A stretch of DNA of 29,238 nt, from IMG/VR virus record IMGVR_UViG_3300027847_000878, positions 1-29,238 of that record, one strand, 5' to 3'. Source of the DNA: a virus. The position numbers were made by a program, and so were the translations under genes. The notes beneath the pieces are model-generated. The model saw nothing but the letters and a program-made list of their open reading frames with translations. It was not told where the DNA came from and did no database searches. Position 1 is the stretch's first letter. Each line of letters starts with the position of its first letter. This document shows, one piece after another, positions 13,735 through 21,763 of the stretch.

Positions 13735-14075
13735 TATGCTTTTTTGTCAGACATCGTAACGAGTGTGAGAATACTTCTACCCGCTTCGATGGCAGTATCA
13801 ACAACCCATTCCAGATTTTCTTCGTCATAATCCCATTTTTCCCTGACGTATTCAACTAATATATCATATTCTTCATCATCAATATCTGTGATTTCTGGAA
13901 TTACTTCTTCGATATTGTCAACTGCTTCAAAGAGTTTTTTAACAGGGTCAATGAAATATCTCGCATCTGTCCAAGAAAACTTATCATCCGCTTTTGCTTT
14001 TCCAATCGCGTCTACGAATGAAAAAATAAACTCCATAACTTCTTTGGTTTCTTTTATACCTTTAGATTCTGCCAT
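13734..14075 (-). CDS. 113-aa acidic hypothetical protein
   Basis: A soluble acidic helical protein. Its centre, KFSWTDARYFIDPVKKLFEA, is followed by runs of D and E (ITDIDDEEYDILVEYV), and no cysteine or catalytic motif is seen. It sits between peptide deformylase and the holin-like gene and overlaps the latter by ATGA, with a good AAGGAAT ribosome site. I suspect it belongs with the holin-like protein as a phage structural or lysis accessory factor, but this is only context. Confidence 0.6.
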   Translation of the reverse strand: MAESKGIKETKEVMEFIFSFVDAIGKAKADDKFSWTDARYFIDPVKKLFEAVDNIEEVIPEITDIDDEEYDILVEYVREKWDYDEENLEWVVDTAIEAGRSILTLVTMSDKKA

Positions 14076-14076
14076 T

Positions 14077-14601
14077 TTATTCCTTCTCTTGTTTATTTAT
14101 TTTATTTAAGTATTTGCCACGTTTTTTCATAGCTTGTTTTAATTTGTATTTCGATGCCCCCTGAATAAAAAGGTCACCATTCATATGTTCCATCTCATGT
14201 TGATATACAATCGATGATAATCCTGTTAAACTTCCAGCTTGTTCTCCTCCATCAAAAGCTTGAAACTGAACAGCTATAGTTTCCGCTCTTGTAACAGGAA
14301 AATATAAGCCAGGAAAAGACAAACATCCTTCTCTCATATATATTGTTTCTTCACTCCATTCTAATATCTCTTGATTAAAAGTTACTGTTATTTTATCATC
14401 AAACAAAAAACCAAAAACTTTAAGTGGTATTCCAATTTGATTTGCTGACAGGCCAACTCCTCTATGGTGTATCATATTCTCTTTAATCTGGTCAACCAAT
14501 TTCTCAGAGTCAACTTGAGGATTATCGAAATCAAACGCCTCTGGTATTTCTTTTAAAAAAGGGTCATCTTCTTTCACCAGTTCACATACTAAATCACTCA
14601 C
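14077..14601 (-). CDS. def: Peptide deformylase
   Basis: This metalloenzyme removes the N-formyl group from new proteins. All three family motifs are present in 174 residues: motif 1 GVGLSANQIG (48-57), motif 2 EGCLSFP with metal ligand C93, and motif 3 QHEMEHMNG with H135, E136 and H139. The usual HExDH reads HEMEH here, a conservative change at a non-ligand position. Phage deformylases lacking the bacterial C-terminal extension are known in marine phages, and this one has a basic tail instead. The GTG start overlaps the gp46 stop as GTGA and has a GAGG site. Confidence 0.93.
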   Translation of the reverse strand: MSDLVCELVKEDDPFLKEIPEAFDFDNPQVDSEKLVDQIKENMIHHRGVGLSANQIGIPLKVFGFLFDDKITVTFNQEILEWSEETIYMREGCLSFPGLYFPVTRAETIAVQFQAFDGGEQAGSLTGLSSIVYQHEMEHMNGDLFIQGASKYKLKQAMKKRGKYLNKINKQEKE

Positions 14602-16316
14602 ACTACCTCTATTTTACTAAATTGTTTTTCTTTTAGAAACTTTATCGTTGACCGAAACTTGTCATATAAAATTTCACCCTTATGGGAAATTACAAACACA
14701 TTCGTATTATCATCAAGTGAATTGAGTATTTTCAGGAAAGCTTCAGTTCCATCAGCATCCAAAGATGAATCAAATACCTCATCCAAAATCAAAAGGTTTG
14801 TATTCACACTGTTTTTGAGTTTAGCGACCATTCTCCATGTGAACAGTAATGCTAAGTCAATTCTCATTTTCTCACCCTCAGAGAAAGAAGAATAGGAAAA
14901 TTCATCACGATACTGAGAACGTATCGTTTCATTAAAATTTTCATCAATAGAAAAGTTTATTAGAAATTCTAGTTCGTTCAAGTATTTATTCACATACTTG
15001 TTAATTATAGGAACGTACTGCCGAATAATCTTTGTCTTTATTCCAGAATCTCTCAACAACTCATTAGCGTAATTGTATAGTTGCTTAGTGTCACATTGTT
15101 CTTCGTAATCTTTCTGTAACTCTACTAACTCACTCTCTAATAATTGTAACACATTTAGTTCTGAATTGTCAAGTTTTTTCTTATCTTTTAATTCATTGAT
15201 GTCTCGTTGTGTTCTATCGATGTTGTTATCCAATGACTGAATTTGAGATTTAGTAGAAGCAAGTTGATTATTCTTTTCCGAAATCTGTCTTCCAATATTA
15301 CGAAATTCCTCAAGTTGTATTTTCAGTTGTTGTATTTCATCTGATATTTTTCCTAGTCCGTTTTCTTTCTCTACGATACTAGTAGAAAGAGTAGAGATTT
15401 TTTCTTCCTTGAATTCATTGTCTATGAGTTGTTTACAAGTTGAGCAAGTATCGTTTTTCTCGTAGAACTTGATTTCCTTCTGATCTTGCTTTAACTTGAT
15501 TTGGATTTGATTTTGGAGATTGCTGAACTCAGAGTTTTTTGATTGAACTTTATCCTCAGAGAAAAGTCTACTACTCAATGTCTCAATATCACTATGATAA
15601 GATGTGAGAGAATCTACAGCTGTTGTTTTCTGATTTTCAAAAGTCGAAATGTCTGATTCTTTTTTTAGAATATCAGATTGGTTGTCTTCTGAGAGTCTTT
15701 TGATATAATTCTTCTGCATCGATATTTTGGATACATTCAAATCTCTCTTAGTTTCATTCTCCATGATAGACGTTTTCAGCTCAGAGTTTTTCACCTTGAG
15801 CAAAGTATTCATAGAAGAAAATATCTGAATGTCAAGCAAGTCTTCGACAATGGTTCTACGGTCAGATTGTTTCAGTTGCATGAATGGTTCAAATGTGGAA
15901 CTCCCCAAAACAACAATCTGAGTGAATGATTTGTAGTTCAACTTCAGTATCACCTTTTCCAAATATTCTTGGTAGTCACGATTGTTTGCCAGTTGGTCAA
16001 ACATCTTACCACCTTGTAGTATTTCAAATACATTTGGTTTCACACCTCTACGAACAGTAAAGTCTTTATTACCGATAGAGAAATCAATCGTAACCATCAA
16101 TGCTTTTTCGTTGATGGTATTCACTAGTTGAGATTTGTTGATATTACGAAACGCTTTACCGAACAATACAAAGGTAAGAGCATCTAAGATAGTAGATTTT
16201 CCCGAACCATTTTCACCAATAATAAGTGTTGTGGGTGACCTATCGAAAAAGACAGTAGTAGGAACATCTCCTGTACTTAGAAAATTACTCCAAGTAATCT
16301 TTTTAAAAATTATCAC
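14598..16316 (-). CDS. 46: Recombination nuclease subunit gp46 (Rad50-like)
   Basis: gp46 is the SMC-type ATPase of the gp46-gp47 complex that resects DNA ends for recombination-dependent replication. The 572-residue protein has Walker A GENGSGKST at 34-42, a long coiled coil, a zinc hook CSTC at 291-294, the ABC signature FSEGEK at 478-483 and Walker B LLILDEVFD at 508-516. The length matches T4 gp46 (560). It uses a GTG start overlapping the upstream gene as GTGA, with GAGGG before it. It is separated from gp47 by three accessory genes, which is unusual compared with T4. Confidence 0.97.
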   Translation of the reverse strand: MIIFKKITWSNFLSTGDVPTTVFFDRSPTTLIIGENGSGKSTILDALTFVLFGKAFRNINKSQLVNTINEKALMVTIDFSIGNKDFTVRRGVKPNVFEILQGGKMFDQLANNRDYQEYLEKVILKLNYKSFTQIVVLGSSTFEPFMQLKQSDRRTIVEDLLDIQIFSSMNTLLKVKNSELKTSIMENETKRDLNVSKISMQKNYIKRLSEDNQSDILKKESDISTFENQKTTAVDSLTSYHSDIETLSSRLFSEDKVQSKNSEFSNLQNQIQIKLKQDQKEIKFYEKNDTCSTCKQLIDNEFKEEKISTLSTSIVEKENGLGKISDEIQQLKIQLEEFRNIGRQISEKNNQLASTKSQIQSLDNNIDRTQRDINELKDKKKLDNSELNVLQLLESELVELQKDYEEQCDTKQLYNYANELLRDSGIKTKIIRQYVPIINKYVNKYLNELEFLINFSIDENFNETIRSQYRDEFSYSSFSEGEKMRIDLALLFTWRMVAKLKNSVNTNLLILDEVFDSSLDADGTEAFLKILNSLDDNTNVFVISHKGEILYDKFRSTIKFLKEKQFSKIEVV

Positions 16317-16621
16317 TTACCCTCATTAAGAAGATGTGGTTTATTGCCATGTTCAAATTTATGTTCTGATTGTTTTATAACATCTTTCAAAATAATACCA
16401 ACCATCTTGTTAAAAGTAATATCTCTCTCATGTGCCTGAAGAGCAACCCCCATAAAATCTTCATCTGAAAGTTCTATATCAACTGCTGTGTGGGGGGTTT
16501 CATCTTTACCAATTTCAACTGATTGAGTTCGATTTCGTTCTTTAGTGAACACATTCGATCTATCAGCTCGTTCCTGTCTGTCTCTTCTTCTATCGTCTTC
16601 ATCTTGTGAATAGTTTGTCAT
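16313..16621 (-). CDS. Small protein with possible ribbon-helix-helix domain
   Basis: The first 35 residues are extremely charged (DEDDRRRDRQERADR). From residue 47 the sequence AVDIELSDEDFMGVALQAHE, then DITFNKMVGIILKDVIKQ, has the strand-helix-turn-helix pattern of Arc/MetJ-type ribbon-helix-helix DNA-binding domains. The family assignment is by pattern only. It lies between a 2OG oxygenase gene and gp46 with 4-base overlaps on both sides, so it is cotranslated with recombination genes. A transcriptional or DNA-binding role is a guess. Confidence 0.6.
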   Translation of the reverse strand: MTNYSQDEDDRRRDRQERADRSNVFTKERNRTQSVEIGKDETPHTAVDIELSDEDFMGVALQAHERDITFNKMVGIILKDVIKQSEHKFEHGNKPHLLNEGK

Positions 16622-17376
16622 ACTTTCTTTTCCTTTTGAGTTTTGTTATAATCTGTTTGAGATATAAAATTAGCATTGAATGAAATACTTCTACGTTCAG
16701 TGTCACCTTCTTCACAACGATAAGGATATACCATGTGTTGTTGTTTGGCTCCAAAAATAAAAAAATCACCAACAGCAGGTCTTAGTGTTAATGAAGGTTG
16801 AGAAAACTCCGTGTCATTTGAAGAATTTGACACAAAAGTAATAGCGCCGTCATCCATATCTCTATGGTCTTTTTTGCACGGTTCAAATTTTGGAACTTTG
16901 AGATACATCACACAAGAAAGTTGACATTGAGTATGTATATGAATAGGATTATATTCATTTGGTTGTTGAGAAACTACCCACATTGATAACATTTGGACTA
17001 ACCAAGTTTCCTTTTTAATTTCTTCTACATTAAATGGATACTGTTGACATTTTTGTTGAATTACATACTGTTGAATTACATCGTGAAAAAATTCATATAC
17101 TTTAGTCATCTTCAAAATCTCATGGTCTACTAATAATTCTGTTTCTATTTGTCCAGCAAGATTATGACCATGACTTAAAGATTTTTTATCATCAATTACC
17201 CTGTCACTGATGTCAATCATTTTTTGTAAAATTTCATCCGGCAATTTTGTATGCATCACTGGAACAGACCAAGGCTGTAACATTTTTAATGGCATTTGTA
17301 ATAGTAACGGATTCATCCCTCCTTTTTCTTTTTTAGCATCTCTCTCAGCTCGTCTTCTTTCTTGTCTGTTACTCAC
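16618..17376 (-). CDS. 2OG-Fe(II) oxygenase-like protein, copy 2
   Basis: The 252-residue protein resembles the 2-oxoglutarate/Fe(II) oxygenases common in marine phages. The double-stranded beta-helix core shows EYNPIHIHTQ with candidate metal ligands H146 and H148, then CVMYLKVP, GDFFIFG, distal H214 in QQHMVYPY, and R228/R229 in the TERRSISFN segment that would bind 2-oxoglutarate. The first 40 residues are basic, then NPLLLQMPLKMLQPWSVP. It is a tandem paralogue of the gene directly upstream. A GTG start overlaps that gene as GTGA. Substrate is unknown; proteins, nucleic acids or small metabolites are possible. Confidence 0.8.
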   Translation of the reverse strand: MSNRQERRRAERDAKKEKGGMNPLLLQMPLKMLQPWSVPVMHTKLPDEILQKMIDISDRVIDDKKSLSHGHNLAGQIETELLVDHEILKMTKVYEFFHDVIQQYVIQQKCQQYPFNVEEIKKETWLVQMLSMWVVSQQPNEYNPIHIHTQCQLSCVMYLKVPKFEPCKKDHRDMDDGAITFVSNSSNDTEFSQPSLTLRPAVGDFFIFGAKQQHMVYPYRCEEGDTERRSISFNANFISQTDYNKTQKEKKV

Positions 17377-18134
17377 GATTGACCTTCTAACAACTCTTTT
17401 TTCTTTTGTTCGTTGTAATAGTCAGTTTGAGACATAAAATTAGCATTAAAAGATACACTTCTTCTTTCTGAATCTCCCTCTTCGCACCAGTAAGGATTGA
17501 CTGAATGTAATTGGTTAGACCCAAAAATAAAAAAATCAGCAACTACTGGCCGTATTGTCATATTGGGATGCGAAAAATCTTTATCTAATGACGCGTTTGA
17601 TATAAAGGTAATAGATCCATCATCATGCTGTCTATGTTCTTTTTCGGATGGTAAAAATTTTGGAACTTTGAGATACATTACAGCAGAAATTTGACATTCT
17701 GTGTGAAAGTGAATAGGATTATATTCTCCTGTTTTTTGAGAAACAACCCACATTGACAACATTTGGGACAACCATGTTTCTTTCTGAATGGTTTCTACAT
17801 TATAGGGAGATTGTTGAATTTTTGCGAAGATTACAAACTGTTTAATCATAGCATGAAAAAACTTATCCAAATCATTTTTTTTCAAAAGTTCAGTATCTAC
17901 AGTCAATTCTGTTTTTATTTGACCAGCAAGTCTGGCTCCATGACTTATAGATTTTTCATCTGATATCATATCATCGGAAATTTCAATCATTCTGTCTAAA
18001 ACATATGGTGGTAACTTTGTTCTCATCAAAGGAACCGACCAAGGCTGTAACAAATCTATTGGCATTTCAAGTGAAAGAGCATCATTTTCTTTTTTGGATA
18101 TTTTTTCTTGTTTTCTTCTTTCTTGTCTGTTCAT
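17373..18134 (-). CDS. 2OG-Fe(II) oxygenase-like protein, copy 1
   Basis: The 253-residue protein shares with its downstream paralogue the landmarks LQPWSVP, the ISHGARLAGQIKTEL region, EYNPIHFHTE (H142, H144), MYLKVPKF, FFIFGSNQLHSV (H210) and ERRSVSFN (R224/R225). These are the Fe(II) and 2-oxoglutarate binding elements of the 2OG oxygenase fold. E146 here is replaced by Q150 in the other copy, so substrate or metal geometry may differ. The start overlaps the gp47 stop by one base. No residue beyond these tells the substrate. Confidence 0.8.
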   Translation of the reverse strand: MNRQERRKQEKISKKENDALSLEMPIDLLQPWSVPLMRTKLPPYVLDRMIEISDDMISDEKSISHGARLAGQIKTELTVDTELLKKNDLDKFFHAMIKQFVIFAKIQQSPYNVETIQKETWLSQMLSMWVVSQKTGEYNPIHFHTECQISAVMYLKVPKFLPSEKEHRQHDDGSITFISNASLDKDFSHPNMTIRPVVADFFIFGSNQLHSVNPYWCEEGDSERRSVSFNANFMSQTDYYNEQKKKELLEGQS

Positions 18135-19189
18135 TATACTGTCTCCATAGTTAATGCCTCTCCGTACAGATCTTGCATCAATTTATTCAAATCTTCTTTG
18201 TTTTTAATTTGTAATCCATCTACACAGTTACGAATTACACTCATTGTATCCTCGACATCTTCTATTCCATCTATATCATCTCCTAAATCTTCGATGTCAA
18301 AAAGATTATCAACCACCGAAATATTACTAGCTCCAGCATCAATCAACTTATCCATTAGTATTTCAAACAAATAATTGTTGTCTTTGTTTTCAATAATTAT
18401 TTTTACATAAGTATCTTCATATTTTGAGAGGTCACCATAATCATTTTTCTCATCATTGTAATATATTTTATGAAACATCGAATAAGGATTTACTATGAAC
18501 TCTGTTTCCATTGTTTCTGTGTCATAGATGTGAAACCCTCTTTTGTCATTGTAATCACTCCATGTTATTTCATATGGATTACCAAGATATGTGATATTTC
18601 CAGTAATAGAACGATGATGAAAGTGGCCAGAAAACACTCTTTGGAATGCCTTGAACATTGGTATCGAATGACCTTCCATTGCAAAAGAACCTTTATCTTG
18701 TTCTATTCCCACAATTTGTAAATGACCAAACGCTACTTTAGTTCTTGTCTTCTCAATGAGTTCTTTTGATTTGTCTTCGTTGTCAGCACATATCCATGGC
18801 AGAAATAATACCTTGTGGTCTTCAGTCAGAGATACTTCACAAGGGTCAGAATATACTGTCACATGATCCATTCCCTTTGTCAATTCTTCCATTGAATTGA
18901 CCTTGAGAGTATTCTTGTAATAGATGTCGTGATTACCAACAATAATTTTGACATTTCCACCCATTTCCTTGAGAGGGTGAAAAAATATCTCTTTCATTGA
19001 ATTGAGAGTTTTATAGTTGATGAATTTCCGTCTATCAACCACATCACCCAAATGAATAACTTCTGTTATTCCTCTCTCTTTTAGAGTAGGGAAAAATGTA
19101 TTTTCGTAGAACTTGCGAAAGAAGTCTAGAAACAAGAGACTATCGTTTCTAGCACCAAAGTGGGTGTCTGTCAGCAAAGCGATCTTCAT
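18134..19189 (-). CDS. 47: Recombination nuclease subunit gp47 (Mre11-like)
   Basis: gp47 is the metallophosphoesterase nuclease that works with gp46 in double-strand-end processing. The 351-residue protein has the phosphoesterase motifs in order: LLTDTHFG with D8 and H10, HLGDVVDRR with D49, IIVGNHDIYY with N86-H87-D88, and FGHLQIV plus FSGHFHHR later. T4 gp47 is 339 residues. The ATG at 19187-19189 follows GAGAG and lies just inside the gp55 stop; an in-frame TTG at 19195 is less likely. Confidence 0.97.
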   Translation of the reverse strand: MKIALLTDTHFGARNDSLLFLDFFRKFYENTFFPTLKERGITEVIHLGDVVDRRKFINYKTLNSMKEIFFHPLKEMGGNVKIIVGNHDIYYKNTLKVNSMEELTKGMDHVTVYSDPCEVSLTEDHKVLFLPWICADNEDKSKELIEKTRTKVAFGHLQIVGIEQDKGSFAMEGHSIPMFKAFQRVFSGHFHHRSITGNITYLGNPYEITWSDYNDKRGFHIYDTETMETEFIVNPYSMFHKIYYNDEKNDYGDLSKYEDTYVKIIIENKDNNYLFEILMDKLIDAGASNISVVDNLFDIEDLGDDIDGIEDVEDTMSVIRNCVDGLQIKNKEDLNKLMQDLYGEALTMETV

Positions 19190-19800
19190 ACACAAGCTCT
19201 CATAAAGGCAGTCAGGGGAGATAGTTCTAAAATAGCATCATCTTTTTTCTTTGTTACTACTTTAGGTTTTTTCTTTGCTCTTTTCTTTTCCTCAAACTGA
19301 TAGATGAAATCGTATATATTAGCACGTTTATCTACAGTCATCAAGGTTGCTCCTGCTGCTATACCACTCTGTTCACCAGCAGTCATATTTTCCATATCGG
19401 AATTATCTTCTATAGAATTATACTCATCCATTTGTTTGTATTTTATATAAAGTTGTTTCTTTTCTTTTTCGATTCTTCTTAGGAAGGCGTAGTATATAAT
19501 CTGAGTGAAATAAGCAAATGGGTTTTTGGATTTTTCTGGATTAAAATTACTAGCGTACATCACACAATTTTCTATTCCATCACTTACCATCTCTTCACGA
19601 AATGCATAATTTATAAAATTTGGTCTATGAGATAATCTTTCTGCTATTTTGAGGAAACATTCACCTGCGTAATCTGGTAGTTGAGGTTTACGTTCATCTC
19701 CGTCATTAACTGACTTGAGATATTCACCTCTATATTCTCCCATGACTATTAGAAACTTTTCATTGTCTACATAATGTTGTTTTGTTCTTGGTCTAGCCAT
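19186..19800 (-). CDS. 55: Late-transcription sigma factor gp55
   Basis: gp55 replaces host sigma70 on RNA polymerase and directs it to TATAAATA late promoters, with the gp45 clamp as activator. The 204-residue protein has the sigma region-2-like core FINYAFREEMVSDGIENCVM, followed by FNPEKSKNPFAYFTQIIYYA, then FLRRIEKEK, close to T4 gp55 (185 residues). The C-terminal third is lysine-rich. It has its own consensus host-type promoter (19836-19864), fitting expression before the late genes it controls, and TATAAATA elements occur upstream of head genes in the same window. AAAGGAT precedes the ATG. Confidence 0.95.
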   Translation of the reverse strand: MARPRTKQHYVDNEKFLIVMGEYRGEYLKSVNDGDERKPQLPDYAGECFLKIAERLSHRPNFINYAFREEMVSDGIENCVMYASNFNPEKSKNPFAYFTQIIYYAFLRRIEKEKKQLYIKYKQMDEYNSIEDNSDMENMTAGEQSGIAAGATLMTVDKRANIYDFIYQFEEKKRAKKKPKVVTKKKDDAILELSPLTAFMRACV

Positions 19801-19835
19801 ATGAATCCTTTAGTAGTAATTGTTGATAATATACT

Positions 19836-19864
19836 ATTATAACAAGTTATATCGATAAAGTCAA
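19836..19864 (-). promoter_or_regulatory. Sigma70-type promoter for gp55
   Basis: TTGACT (19859-19864), a 17-bp spacer and TATAAT (19836-19841) with TGT before the -10 box. The predicted start lies roughly 30 bases before the gp55 ATG. The -35 differs from TTGACA in its last base, and the upstream tract is AAAAAAATAACAC. Confidence 0.8.
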
Positions 19865-19897
19865 GTGTTATTTTTTTGTTATTCTGATAATAAAGCC

Positions 19898-19926
19898 TTG
19901 ACATTTTTGCCGTGGCATGGTATATT
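19898..19926 (+). promoter_or_regulatory. Sigma70-type promoter facing the opposite way
   Basis: On the plus strand TTGACA (19898-19903), a 17-bp spacer and TATATT (19921-19926), with TGG before the -10 box. This is as good as the gene-bearing promoters, yet no plus-strand gene follows; a transcript would start near 19933 and run antisense into the 3' end of the LSm-like gene ending at 19963. It lacks the A-tract before the -35 box found at the minus-strand promoters. Confidence 0.6.
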
Positions 19927-19962
19927 GACTCTGTAGTCATTGATAAATGAATGCAGCAGCAG

Positions 19963-20289
19963 CTAGTTAATCAAACTGTTTGTTACTTCTAATGATTCAA
20001 ATTCATCCTCTCCCTCTTCTCTTCCCTGTTCTAGAAGTATTTCATTATACAGTTTTGTCATCTTCTTAGATAAACTTGTCATTGTCACCACATACTTTGC
20101 GGCTACAGGAATTATATCATCATCCGTATAAGGTATCCATTTCGTAAAACGAACCCCCTCCTCATCTTTTTCAAATACATGAGTTATTTGTATTGGATGC
20201 TTTAGATTAAAGAACCCATCGGTTGGTTTCAAGTACACAGCCAGAATTTCTTCTCCTGTCGAAAGTTTTATATATTTCCGTGATGCCAT
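19963..20289 (-). CDS. LSm-like small phage protein, second copy
   Basis: A 108-residue protein beginning MASRKYIKLSTGEEILAVYL, then LKHPIQITHVF, FTKWIPYTDDDIIPVA and VVTMTSLSKKM with LYNEILLE, ending in an acidic tail. The LSTGEEI opening and strand pattern match the protein at 12476-12760, and both resemble phage LSm-like beta-barrel proteins. This one has a clearer conserved IPYTDDDIIP block. It lies one base after uvsW with an AAAGGAT ribosome site. RNA binding is not demonstrated. Confidence 0.7.
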   Translation of the reverse strand: MASRKYIKLSTGEEILAVYLKPTDGFFNLKHPIQITHVFEKDEEGVRFTKWIPYTDDDIIPVAAKYVVTMTSLSKKMTKLYNEILLEQGREEGEDEFESLEVTNSLIN

Positions 20290-20290
20290 A

Positions 20291-21763
20291 TTATCCTTTG
20301 AGATTTACTACATAGATTTTATAAGGAAATTGTTCAGAACTATAGATTTTTATTCTTTCCGAAAAGTGATTCAAAGTGTAGTTCTTTCTATCATTATAAG
20401 ACAAATCATCAGAAATATCATAAAGACTTGCTGATTCTTTGGTATCTGACTTTCTCAGACCTCTACCTATCGATTGTAAGTTTCTAATACGACTCTTAGA
20501 AGGAGAAGCGAAAACAATGTTGTGAAGATTCCTAATGTTGATGCCGGTACTGTATACACCATAACTTGCACATATAATAGCATCCTTTTCCTTCTCGATA
20601 AGTTCTCTGACTTTTTCTCTTGTATCTGCATCTGTTCCTCCATAAACAAAAAAGATTTTTCTGGAAGGATCGATGATTTCTTCCAGTATTGAATGTAGAA
20701 TATTACCATGTTTTTCAATCAACTGAAATAAAACTAATGTGTTTCCAGTTAGACCTTTTACCAAATTACAAATATAATTATTTCTCTTTGGGTGACTTAC
20801 TAGAAAGTCTATTTCTTCTTGATAGTTCAGTTTTGATACTGTGATACATTCTTTTTTAGTATATTTAAGAATAAGACATTTTATAGCAATCGATGATAAC
20901 GTCTTATTCTTGATAAGTTCTTTGGTGCTAGTCACTTTTTTTGTAGAACCAAACAACCCTTCAAGTATTAATTTATGTACTTCAACTTCATCTAATGTTC
21001 CTGTAGTTCCAATCCGATGAGGTGTATTTTCCAAATTCTTCATTATTGTAGTAAGAGAACGAGCTTTGTAAAGATGTGCTTCATCTCCTATTACCAAACT
21101 AAAATCACTAAAGAAATCCTTGTTCAGTCCATAAAGTGATTGCCATGTTGAAATGATGATTGGTTTGTCTGTCTCTTTCTCTTGACCACCAAATATTTTG
21201 TGGACGAAATTTTCGACCTCAAACGTTTTGTCTGCCTTTGCGTATGCCTCAAAGTCTGAATACATCTGACTTACTAATGAAAGAGTAGGAACAATGACCA
21301 ATGATTTTTCAGGAAAGTAATATCGAATCAAATAGTAAATGATAAGAGATTTCCCAGAAGCAGTTGGTGACAATAATACACATCGTTTTTTGTCTATCGA
21401 ATGTCTGACTGCAAGACTTTGGTAATCTCTGAGTTTGTATTCACAAGGAAATGATGTAAGAAAATTAAAGTATTCATCGTTGGATATTGGTTCAAGAATA
21501 TCCCCTGTATTATCTATAATCTCATATTCACGGTCATTTGAAAATCTTTTTATCTCTGGAATAAGACCATAATAGATTCTGTTACTATCCATATTGAAAA
21601 GGTAAACGTATCCATCCCATTTTTTTCTTCTAAACATGGGCATGAACTGATAACCCTTTGGCCTGAATCTAAAATAATGATTCAACTCCATCTTCACATG
21701 AGGTTCACAGATAAGTCTAACGAATACCTCAGTATCCTTTTCCATCAATATCTGTGTGGTCAT
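20291..21763 (-). CDS. uvsW: UvsW recombination helicase
   Basis: UvsW unwinds R-loops and branched recombination and replication intermediates and helps switch T4 replication to recombination-dependent initiation. The 490-residue protein starts with the UvsW N-terminal domain (HYFRFRPKGYQFMPMF then KKWDGYVYLFN), followed by the superfamily 2 helicase core: Q-like RDYQ at 112-115, Walker A PTASGKS at 133-139, DEAH at 227-230, TGT motif III near 253, and QSIGRGLRK motif VI. T4 UvsW is 503 residues. ATG 21761-21763 overlaps the uvsY stop as ATGA; an ATG at 21745 is an alternative. Confidence 0.95.
   Translation of the reverse strand: MTTQILMEKDTEVFVRLICEPHVKMELNHYFRFRPKGYQFMPMFRRKKWDGYVYLFNMDSNRIYYGLIPEIKRFSNDREYEIIDNTGDILEPISNDEYFNFLTSFPCEYKLRDYQSLAVRHSIDKKRCVLLSPTASGKSLIIYYLIRYYFPEKSLVIVPTLSLVSQMYSDFEAYAKADKTFEVENFVHKIFGGQEKETDKPIIISTWQSLYGLNKDFFSDFSLVIGDEAHLYKARSLTTIMKNLENTPHRIGTTGTLDEVEVHKLILEGLFGSTKKVTSTKELIKNKTLSSIAIKCLILKYTKKECITVSKLNYQEEIDFLVSHPKRNNYICNLVKGLTGNTLVLFQLIEKHGNILHSILEEIIDPSRKIFFVYGGTDADTREKVRELIEKEKDAIICASYGVYSTGINIRNLHNIVFASPSKSRIRNLQSIGRGLRKSDTKESASLYDISDDLSYNDRKNYTLNHFSERIKIYSSEQFPYKIYVVNLKG

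Noticed and set aside
19927-19962. Short plus-strand frame encoding 7 residues after the reverse promoter as a leader peptide gene
   Set aside because: It has no ribosome site and no following gene, so coding cannot be supported; it is mentioned only as part of the possible antisense RNA.
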